A stretch of DNA of 12,839 bases from Candidatus Saccharibacteria bacterium UBA5145 (lineage in GTDB: Bacteria > Patescibacteriota > Saccharimonadia > Saccharimonadales > UBA4665). A program made the translations under genes and the position numbers. The notes under the pieces were generated by a model, which saw only the letters and a list, made by a program, of their open reading frames with translations, was not told the DNA's origin and searched no databases. This document shows positions 1 to 6,625 of this stretch, piece by piece (position 1 is the stretch's first letter; every line of letters begins with the position of its first letter). The stretch is from contig DHXX01000012.1 in the NCBI GenBank assembly GCA_002413865.1, forward strand, positions 224,978 through 237,816, written 5' to 3'.

Positions 1-1743
1 GACGCCGCAACGACCGTGGGCAACCTGCTTGAAGTCAAAGATAGCACCGCAGCAAACTTGTATTTTGCGATCACTGCGTCGGCAACTAGGTTTAATACCC
101 TGGACGCGGCCAGTGGTACAGTATTGAACCTGGGAGCGACGGCCAGCCCGCAGGCAACGAGTATTGCCCTCAACCAAGACACGACACTGGCGGGCGGCCA
201 CGCCCTTAATTTTAGCAATACCGGCAACGGAAATGTCATTGGCTTGGTGGCGCCAACCGGCGCGGCCGGCTATGTGCTGAGTCTGCCAGCGGCTGCTCCG
301 CTGGTTAGTAAATGTCTACAGAGTGATCCATCGACGGCCACGACGCTGTTGTGGGGGAGTTGCGGTGCTGGTGGCGTTAGCACGGTCGGTGCATTTACCG
401 GTAGTAGTATTGTCAATGGCGCCTCTATAGGAGGCACGACAATTACGTTTGGTGGCGCGGATGCCACCAATCCGGGCTTGGTCAGCACTGGCGTGCAAAC
501 GTTTGCCGGCGCGAAAACATTTAACTCGACTCTCGCTGTCAACTCCGGGGCAAGCATTCCAATAACCGATCAAGTCACAATCGACAATACGGGCTCTACC
601 GGTGTAACAACGGCTAACGCCAATGGCCTGAAAATTAGCTACTTAGGCGGCGCGGCTGCCGTAGAAGCAGCCGGCATGCGTGTTAATTTCACTCCCGGCA
701 CAACATCTGGGGGAACGTGGAGTGGTGTGCGTATTGCAGCAACAGCCAGTGCCGCTTCTGGTGTTACTGCCTACGGTGTTAAATTAGAAACTCCTGGTGG
801 TGGTGCTGGTACGGATACAGCTCTGGAAGTGGCAACCGGTTGGGACATTGGTCTAGACCTCCAATCCGGCGGCATGCAACTGGCAGCACTGGCGGCCGAT
901 CCGGCCACTCCTACTGCCAGTAATCTCCGTATTTACACCAAATTGACGGCTGGCCGTGCTATGTTACGCGCCAAAGCCCCCACCGGCGTATCTTACAACT
1001 TCCAAACCAGCCTAGCCGACCAGTTCATAACCTACGTGACGCCAGGCAACGGTGTCACAGCCACCACCTTCGCTAACATCACTGCCTTCGGTGCACAGTG
1101 GGCTAACTCGGCAACTGCCGGATTCACCATTGCTGCAGCCAATCAGACTATGGGAGCAGGTCTAAATATCGCTACTACGGCAGTATCTGGCAATAACCCT
1201 TCGCTGGCCACAGCTAACTTGTTTTTCCGCGGTTCGGCTGCTGGCTCGAATGGCTTTTTCTTCTTTGCTCGAGTAGGTACGCCGGATGCAAACTATGGCG
1301 CCGGTGCCACTGGCACTCGTGCGTTCGTAGGCTTGACCGACCAAACTATTGCAACGATGACGGCTTCGGATGCCCCCATAGCCGGTAACTTTATCGGCTT
1401 CCAATACTCGACTAACCGTGCTGATACCGCTTGGAAAGTTATCCGCCGCGATGGCACGACCACCGCTGCGGCAACGGCGACCACTGCTTTGGTTGGTGCT
1501 GCCGGTCAACAAAACCACACGTATGACTTGTACTTATTTACTCCAGGTTTTGGACAAACGGGTGCGGGTACAATCTTTTGGCGGGCAGACGATTTAGTCG
1601 GTGGCACCACGAGTGAAGGTAGTTTTACGACCACACTGCCAACAAACACGGTGGCTATGAAGGCAGGTATTGGAGTCCAGACACTTACCACGACGATTAG
1701 AAATCTCGTAATGAGTAAAATATATCTCGAGAGCGACCGATAG
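1..1743 (+). CDS. Giant fibre-like surface protein, C-terminal part (5' end outside window)
   Basis: The reading frame is open from base 1 with no stop upstream of the GTG at 16, so this is the last 580 residues of a longer protein. It is rich in Ala, Gly and Thr and has low-complexity beta-structure throughout. Motifs typical of fibre and spike repeats are visible: GYVLSLP near 270-290, QTFAGAKTF near 495-520, and a segment with GTTSGGTWSGVRI near 690-740. From about base 880 to the end there is a distinct module: PATPTASNLRIYTK, then AGRAMLRAKAPTGV, a run with GFFFFARVG and RAFVGL, and a terminal SKIYLESD. I recognise this order from the C-terminal ends of phage tail-fibre proteins, which end in a similar LYIETD motif. 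The probable role is adhesion or receptor binding at the cell surface. It overlaps the next gene by one base. A prophage origin is possible, but no other phage gene is visible. Confidence 0.75.
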   Translation, partial: DAATTVGNLLEVKDSTAANLYFAITASATRFNTLDAASGTVLNLGATASPQATSIALNQDTTLAGGHALNFSNTGNGNVIGLVAPTGAAGYVLSLPAAAPLVSKCLQSDPSTATTLLWGSCGAGGVSTVGAFTGSSIVNGASIGGTTITFGGADATNPGLVSTGVQTFAGAKTFNSTLAVNSGASIPITDQVTIDNTGSTGVTTANANGLKISYLGGAAAVEAAGMRVNFTPGTTSGGTWSGVRIAATASAASGVTAYGVKLETPGGGAGTDTALEVATGWDIGLDLQSGGMQLAALAADPATPTASNLRIYTKLTAGRAMLRAKAPTGVSYNFQTSLADQFITYVTPGNGVTATTFANITAFGAQWANSATAGFTIAAANQTMGAGLNIATTAVSGNNPSLATANLFFRGSAAGSNGFFFFARVGTPDANYGAGATGTRAFVGLTDQTIATMTASDAPIAGNFIGFQYSTNRADTAWKVIRRDGTTTAAATATTALVGAAGQQNHTYDLYLFTPGFGQTGAGTIFWRADDLVGGTTSEGSFTTTLPTNTVAMKAGIGVQTLTTTIRNLVMSKIYLESDR

Positions 1744-2198
1744 TGGAACGGCGAGTTAACCAGAGAGCGCCAGTGAAGCCATCGATGCAAGACGTACGGC
1801 CACAGGTTGCTTCAAAAACAAGAGCAAAAGCGGGCCTGACGGTTATATCGACACGGCTACTTGTGAAAGTAGTTGCCGGTTTGATAGTGGTGGCCCTAGT
1901 TGTCGCTGGCTTACTGGTGTTCCGTGCCCAGCATCAACCGACCAAGAATCTAAATGACGTTAAGGTGATTGTTACTATGGTCAATATGCATTACATTTTG
2001 CCAACTGACGAACTACCGGCTCTGGCTACGGTAACTGATCCATCAAAGCTTTCAACCAAGTTCTTGCAAAAAGCCCAAAAGGGCGACAAGGTGCTAATTT
2101 ACCAAAAGGCTGCCCGCGTAATCATATATCGGCCAAGTGTCGATAGAATAGTCGATGTCGGTCCCGTTCAACTCACACCAATATCTCAGCCTAAATAA
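1743..2198 (+). CDS. Small single-pass membrane protein of CPR type, function unknown
   Basis: The protein has 151 residues from a GTG that shares its first base with the preceding TAG (TAGTG), which implies translational coupling. The N-terminal 40 residues are basic and probably cytoplasmic. A strong transmembrane helix spans roughly residues 40-62 (VVAGLIVVALVVAGLLVF). The remaining 90 residues form a small, probably extracytoplasmic domain with an ILPTDELPALATV motif, a GDKVLIY strand and a final IVDVGPV strand. I associate this pattern with hypothetical proteins common in CPR bacteria, but no function is known to me. Coupling to the fibre gene suggests it anchors, exports or chaperones that protein; this is inference. 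An ATG at codon 15 is an alternative start, but the overlap favours the GTG. No convincing ribosome-binding site is seen. Confidence 0.8.
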   Translation: MERRVNQRAPVKPSMQDVRPQVASKTRAKAGLTVISTRLLVKVVAGLIVVALVVAGLLVFRAQHQPTKNLNDVKVIVTMVNMHYILPTDELPALATVTDPSKLSTKFLQKAQKGDKVLIYQKAARVIIYRPSVDRIVDVGPVQLTPISQPK

Positions 2199-2223
2199 TT
2201 CTATGCAAAAGAGAAAACGAGCA

Positions 2224-2252
2224 TTGTTTAAACTACAACAGCTATTTATTAT
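2224..2252 (+). promoter_or_regulatory. Candidate sigma70-type promoter for the propeller gene
   Basis: TTGTTT (2224-2229) is separated by 17 bases from TATTAT (2247-2252). The -10 box matches the consensus at 5 of 6 positions and the -35 box at only 3 of 6. The predicted leader would be about 100 nt. The surrounding 155-bp gap is AT-rich and contains other TATA-like hexamers, so the choice is uncertain. Confidence 0.35.
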
Positions 2253-2343
2253 GACTCACCGATGTAAACATATAAGATACCGATATAGTAAAATGTACTA
2301 AGAGGCTATACGAGGAATTAATACAAATTCGAAAAGTTATATA

Positions 2344-2350
2344 AAGGGGA
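2344..2350 (+). promoter_or_regulatory. Ribosome-binding site that decides the propeller start
   Basis: AAGGGGA lies 9 bases before the ATG at 2360. A TTG two codons upstream (2354) is in frame but only 3 bases from this site, so the ATG is preferred. Confidence 0.65.
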
Positions 2351-2359
2351 TAATTGATT

Positions 2360-4234
2360 ATGAGACGAACAATAACACCTAATAGCACTGTTAGTTATAA
2401 CGAAATGCCTCTTTTGCGCACGGTGCGTTTAAAAAATACGCTCATAGCAGTACTCGGCATACTAGCCTTAATGCTCCCCGTTTTGATGATGCTGCCTGCT
2501 GCGGCGTCGCCTACGACCACCGAATACCCGCTCCCGACTCCGACAGCATACCCTTACGGCATAACTACTGGCCCAGACGACGCCCTCTGGTTCACTGAGT
2601 ACGGCAGCTACAATATCGGTCGCATTACCACTTCGGGCAGTATTACAGAGTATTCAACAGGAACTTTTCGCAATCCTACGGATATAACTACTGGCCCAGA
2701 CGGCGCCCTCTGGTTCACTGTTGGCGACAACGAGATCGGCAGGATCACTACTACTGGGACGGTTAGCTGGTACTCACTTCCAAGAGACCCAATGGTTAAT
2801 AAGATAACTACTGGCCCAGACGGCGCCCTCTGGTTCACTGATTCGGCTGGTGACGCGGTTGGGCGGATTACAACTTCAGGCACCGTTACTATGTATCCAT
2901 TGCCGTTCGTCGCTGAGCCCTACGGCATAACTACCGGCCCAGACGGTGCCCTCTGGTTCACAAACTACGAAAACGGGAGTAACGACCCGAATAGCATCGG
3001 CAGGATCACTACTACCGGGGCGATTACTAACTATCCAATCATGACGGCTGGTGCCGCCGTGCCTTTAGACATAACTACTGGCCCAGACGGCGCCCTCTGG
3101 TTCACTGAATCAAATAGCAATAAGATTGGCAGAATAACGACTGCCGGTACGATCACCGAATACCCGCTCCCCCCGACAGTAAATTCCTACCCCAATAGCA
3201 TAACTACCGGCCCAGACGGTGCCCTCTGGTTCACTGAAGCAAATAGCAATAAGATTGGCAGAATAACGACTGCCGGTACGATCACCGAATACCCGCTCCC
3301 GACTCCGACAGCATACCCCTACGGCATAACTACTGGCCCAGACGGCGCCCTCTGGTTCACTGAATTCTATGGCAACAGCATCGGTCGGATTACACCCCCA
3401 GACCCTGACGCTGTGCCTCCAGAAATCGGCATACCCACCTGGACATCTAACCCCAAGCCTATCAATGGGACATCAACTCTGACGATTCCAGCCACGGACG
3501 ACCAATCGGGTATCCAGAAAGCTGAATATTTTATCGGTGACACTGATCCTGGACAGGGTAATGGAGCTACGATGCAGGTAAATAACATTCAGAATAACGG
3601 TCTAAGTGCCGATCTTACGACTACTTTTGGCACTGACTTCCCAGCCGGTGTTTACAAGATTAGTGTTCGGGCTCAGGACAACGACGGTAACTGGAGCGCC
3701 CCGGCGAGCGACTTCCTGGTTGTGTATGATGCGAGTAATCCTCTGGGCGTTACTGGTAAAAATAAAAAAGACCTCGTTCCATCGCTCGCTCGCAGCGATG
3801 TCTTGCCTGGTTTAGTTGCCAATAATCAATCGGACCCCTTAAATTACGGCTTTACCGTTGATTTCAAGAACGGCGCACTAGACGCCAATAATGATTTTCA
3901 GTTTACGTACAATACTGGCAGTCAGTGCGGTAAGCAGAATGCTACTAATTGCCATAACACATCCGTGAACGCGACCAATATTGCCTGGTTTGTGATCGAT
4001 CAGACAGGCAATTCTCGAGCGCGCTTTGGCGGCCAAGCGGCTGTGGTGGTCGACGGTACGTCCACCACGAATCCATTCACTGTTGAAGCGGTCGATGGCG
4101 GTGCCTTAAACCCGGTTGGCCAAGATAGCGTCATACTGAAGGTGTATGCTCCGGGTGCTAACCCTGCATCTGCACCGGCATTATACCAAGTTAGTGGAAG
4201 TCTAGCCCAAGCGACGTCGGTCAAGATTCGTTAA
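2360..4234 (+). CDS. Secreted Vgb-like seven-bladed beta-propeller protein with Ig-like and C-terminal domains
   Basis: The protein has 624 residues from the ATG chosen by its ribosome-binding site. A long basic N-region (about 26 residues) precedes a hydrophobic stretch (about 27-46) and a possible AAA|S cleavage site near 49. Seven repeats of about 40 residues follow (about 52-345), each with the core ITTGPDGALWFT and an IGRITT strand. This is the signature of the virginiamycin B lyase-like (Vgb, streptogramin lyase) propeller. Residues of about 346-455 look like an Ig/cadherin-like domain (SVRAQDNDGNW). The last 170 residues form a separate beta-rich domain with a Cys pair (SQCGKQ...TNCHN). 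The propeller contains no histidine, whereas Vgb lyase is known to use histidines for catalysis, so lyase activity is unlikely. A structural or carbohydrate/protein-binding role outside the cell is more plausible. It stands alone between two probable promoters. Confidence 0.85.
   Translation: MRRTITPNSTVSYNEMPLLRTVRLKNTLIAVLGILALMLPVLMMLPAAASPTTTEYPLPTPTAYPYGITTGPDDALWFTEYGSYNIGRITTSGSITEYSTGTFRNPTDITTGPDGALWFTVGDNEIGRITTTGTVSWYSLPRDPMVNKITTGPDGALWFTDSAGDAVGRITTSGTVTMYPLPFVAEPYGITTGPDGALWFTNYENGSNDPNSIGRITTTGAITNYPIMTAGAAVPLDITTGPDGALWFTESNSNKIGRITTAGTITEYPLPPTVNSYPNSITTGPDGALWFTEANSNKIGRITTAGTITEYPLPTPTAYPYGITTGPDGALWFTEFYGNSIGRITPPDPDAVPPEIGIPTWTSNPKPINGTSTLTIPATDDQSGIQKAEYFIGDTDPGQGNGATMQVNNIQNNGLSADLTTTFGTDFPAGVYKISVRAQDNDGNWSAPASDFLVVYDASNPLGVTGKNKKDLVPSLARSDVLPGLVANNQSDPLNYGFTVDFKNGALDANNDFQFTYNTGSQCGKQNATNCHNTSVNATNIAWFVIDQTGNSRARFGGQAAVVVDGTSTTNPFTVEAVDGGALNPVGQDSVILKVYAPGANPASAPALYQVSGSLAQATSVKIR
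2561..3362 (+). repeat. Seven nearly identical 37-bp coding repeats, one per propeller blade
   Basis: The core encoding ITTGPDGALWFT recurs at 2561, 2684, 2804, 2927, 3071, 3200 and 3326 (each 37 bp). Codon choice is almost fixed, including the Ile ATA codon every time. Third positions vary only at one Thr and at the Asp-Gly step, so identity exceeds what protein constraint requires. Recent duplication or gene conversion among blades is the likely reason. Confidence 0.9.
3111..3300 (+). repeat. Perfect 61-bp direct duplicate in blades 5 and 6
   Basis: Bases 3111-3171 and 3240-3300 are identical at a spacing of 129 bp, which is one blade. A related near-copy links blade 1 and blade 7: about 81 bp starting at 2518 and 3283, with two differences at an offset of 765 bp. 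Copy number could change by recombination without breaking the frame. Confidence 0.9.
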
Positions 4235-4339
4235 GTAATATGTGAAGCCAATAGGGTCTCAGAAACGATCGATAATCAGAATTGTGCACATAGGAACAAG
4301 CCGAATGAAACATACTATAAAATGCGATAATTACCTCTG

Positions 4340-4368
4340 TTGTGCTAATGCAAGGTATACGGTATTAT
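4340..4368 (+). promoter_or_regulatory. Sigma70-type promoter placed for a leaderless mRNA
   Basis: TTGTGC (4340-4345), a 17-base spacer, then TATTAT (4363-4368). The usual distance of about 7 bases puts the transcription start at 4375-4376, exactly on the ATG of the next gene. No Shine-Dalgarno sequence lies between the -10 box and the ATG. The rest of the 135-bp gap (4235-4369) shows no terminator or other signal that I can support. Confidence 0.55.
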
Positions 4369-4375
4369 AGTGGTA

Positions 4376-6622
4376 ATGCTTGGGTGGGCTCGCCGATTTA
4401 GTTTGTTCGTAGTGATGATAGTGCTGGTTGGCGCTGCCTTTCCACGGGTCGCCTTTGCGGCTGTTGCCTGTGGCGTAACCGTCTCGCCCAGTAATGTGGC
4501 GCCTGGTACGGAAGCCGTTCTCCAGTTCGATATTCAAAACAGCGGCAGCCAGGCGATTACCTGGATACAAGTCCAGCGACCGGATGTGAACTATAGTATT
4601 AACGGTATTTCCCAGTCGGGGTGGACCGACGCATCTGGCGAAACAGGCACCACGTTAACGGGGTCGAGCTTAGCGCCCGGTGATACCTATTCGTTCCAGC
4701 TAGCCATGCAAACCGGACCAAACGACGCACCGGCCGCTACTTGGACAATCAGCACCTCGCAAAGCGGTGACGGCAGTGGTGCCGTTGGTTGCGGCGGCCA
4801 AACTACCACTAGTATTGGCACGCCCCAAGCGCCACCACCACCCAGTGGCGAGTCAAATATTGGTCTGACGAATCTTTCGGCCACCACGGCGACCGTTGGC
4901 TGGACTAGCGATGTGGCCAGTTCTTCCTATGTCTATTACGGCACGGACACCGGTTACGGTAAGACGGCGACAGCCCCGAATGTCGATTTTGGTCATAGCG
5001 TGCTGCTCACTGGTCTCAGCCCAAACACCATCTATCACTACCAAGTGGCCGGCTCGGACGGCAATGGTAACAATTTTTTTTCGGACGACAATATGTTTAT
5101 TACGCCCGAAGCGCCGGTTATTATCATCCAGCACGATGTCGCTCCGGTGGTTCCCAGTGTCGGCGGCGATTTTATTCATTCCGCCCACTCGACTGTCGTC
5201 GTCGCGCCGACCCCGAGCGACACTACTGCGCCCACCGCCAGTTTAGTTACCAAACTAGCTAACTACTATGCGACTCCACCGACGCTGCAGATTACCGCTC
5301 ACGACGACCATGCGATTGCTCGGGTTGATTATTCGATCGACGGTGGTCGGAACTGGTTGCCGGCCGATGCTATTAACGGGCTTGGGACGCCAAACGCGAC
5401 GGCTCGCTTTACGCCGACTATTCTCGATGATGGCAACTACGTGGTGATGGTTCGCGCCATCGACGGCAATGGCAATATTGGGCGGAGTGATCCCCAAACG
5501 CTTGTGATTGACAGGTTGCCGCCCCGCTTTGGCAACTTAGTCGTAGCTTTCGGCTCGCAAGTGCTTGAGCCAGATGCCAGCGGCTCGCTGGCCATCTCGA
5601 TCGGCAGCGAATACCGCGTGACCGGGCAGACCGTTGGTGGGGCGACAGCGGTCCAGCTGCGAGCTAAATCAGCGACTGGCCGAACCATAAGTTTCTCGTT
5701 GGCCCAAGATGCGACGACCGGTTTGTGGAACGGCGCCGTTAGTTTCGAAAAGGGGGGTATTTATGAGCTCACGGTGCACGCCCTGGACGGAGCCGGCAAC
5801 CAGACCGACCGTCGGCTGGGCCAGGCCTCGGTGGTACCCGCCGGCCGAGTGGTCAACGCCCAAGGCCAAGCGGTAAAGGGCGCCAGCGTCACCCTCTTAT
5901 ATATGGAACCATCGTCGGGGCACTGGACTGTGTGGGATGGCCAACCCTATGGCCAAACTAATCCCCAGCCGGTCCTCAGCGGTAGCTACAGTTTGATGGC
6001 CCCGGCGGGGGAGTACTACTTGCGGGCTAGCGCGCCGGGCTATAGCACGGTCGTATCGCGCCGCTTTACCATCACTTCGCCCCAGAGTCTGACCGCCATA
6101 TTTAAGTTGCGGCATCTCGGCTCGATCACCTTGGGTCGTCACACCCTGTCGGTGCCCTCGTGGACGCTGACCAACGAGTTACCGGTTCGGCCAATTACAC
6201 TGTTGAGCGCCCAAAATACGACTGCACTAGGTAATGTGCCAAAGTTTGAATTGCCTAAGTTAAGCGGCGGAAGTTTGCAAAGTATTGATCTGCGCGGCCG
6301 CCCGACGGTCATCAGCTTGCTCAATACCTGGTCGCCGAGCAGTGTCGATCAATTGCCCGCGCTCGAAGCCGCCCAACAAAACGGTGACGTTGGCATTGTG
6401 CCGATATTTGAGGGTGAACGAGCTCCCGCCGTCGCGGCCTGGTTGCAACTTTCCGGTGCCAAGCTCGATGGCCTGGCTGATCCCGATAACACCTTGTCAG
6501 AAAGTTTGGTGGCCGGTTTCGGGCCCCGGCACATATTTATTGACCGCAGCGGCCATATTAAAAAGGTTATGGTTGGGGTATTATCAGAGCAGACAATATT
6601 ACGTGAGCTGGGTGGGCTCTAA
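4376..6622 (+). CDS. Secreted multi-Ig protein with a cysteine-less thioredoxin-like C-terminal domain
   Basis: The protein has 748 residues. The ATG at 4376 is chosen because the -10 box ends 7 bases upstream; a GTG two codons earlier is the alternative. A signal peptide covers residues 1-28 (cleavage near AFA|A). Domains in order: an N-terminal Ig-like domain (about 29-145) whose two cysteines, C32 and C139, are the only ones I see and could form a disulphide; a Pro-rich linker; a fibronectin type III-like domain (about 158-243); two further Ig-like domains (about 284-487); a carboxypeptidase-regulatory-like domain (about 488-578); and a TlpA/ResA-like thioredoxin fold (about 620-748). In this last domain the expected WCxxC is W652-S-P-S-S656, with both Cys replaced by Ser. 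The cis-Pro region (GFGPRHIFID) is kept. Disulphide exchange is therefore impossible there, and a binding or scaffold role is inferred. The sensor gene follows after 3 bases, so co-transcription is very likely. Confidence 0.85.
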   Translation: MLGWARRFSLFVVMIVLVGAAFPRVAFAAVACGVTVSPSNVAPGTEAVLQFDIQNSGSQAITWIQVQRPDVNYSINGISQSGWTDASGETGTTLTGSSLAPGDTYSFQLAMQTGPNDAPAATWTISTSQSGDGSGAVGCGGQTTTSIGTPQAPPPPSGESNIGLTNLSATTATVGWTSDVASSSYVYYGTDTGYGKTATAPNVDFGHSVLLTGLSPNTIYHYQVAGSDGNGNNFFSDDNMFITPEAPVIIIQHDVAPVVPSVGGDFIHSAHSTVVVAPTPSDTTAPTASLVTKLANYYATPPTLQITAHDDHAIARVDYSIDGGRNWLPADAINGLGTPNATARFTPTILDDGNYVVMVRAIDGNGNIGRSDPQTLVIDRLPPRFGNLVVAFGSQVLEPDASGSLAISIGSEYRVTGQTVGGATAVQLRAKSATGRTISFSLAQDATTGLWNGAVSFEKGGIYELTVHALDGAGNQTDRRLGQASVVPAGRVVNAQGQAVKGASVTLLYMEPSSGHWTVWDGQPYGQTNPQPVLSGSYSLMAPAGEYYLRASAPGYSTVVSRRFTITSPQSLTAIFKLRHLGSITLGRHTLSVPSWTLTNELPVRPITLLSAQNTTALGNVPKFELPKLSGGSLQSIDLRGRPTVISLLNTWSPSSVDQLPALEAAQQNGDVGIVPIFEGERAPAVAAWLQLSGAKLDGLADPDNTLSESLVAGFGPRHIFIDRSGHIKKVMVGVLSEQTILRELGGL

Positions 6623-6625
6623 TAT

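Noticed and set aside
2608..2883. Minus-strand ORF with repeated QRAPSGPVV inside the propeller gene
   Set aside because: It is the reverse-strand shadow of the blade repeats; its own repetition follows from the repeated coding sequence.
2561..3362. Regularly spaced 37-bp repeats resembling a CRISPR array
   Set aside because: The repeats are in frame, encode propeller blades, and the spacers encode variable blade loops of uneven length.
4376..4475. Possible lipoprotein signal (Cys at residue 32)
   Set aside because: The residues before C32 (AAVA) do not form a lipobox, and the AFA|A site gives a normal signal peptidase I cleavage. C32 is better explained as a disulphide partner of C139.
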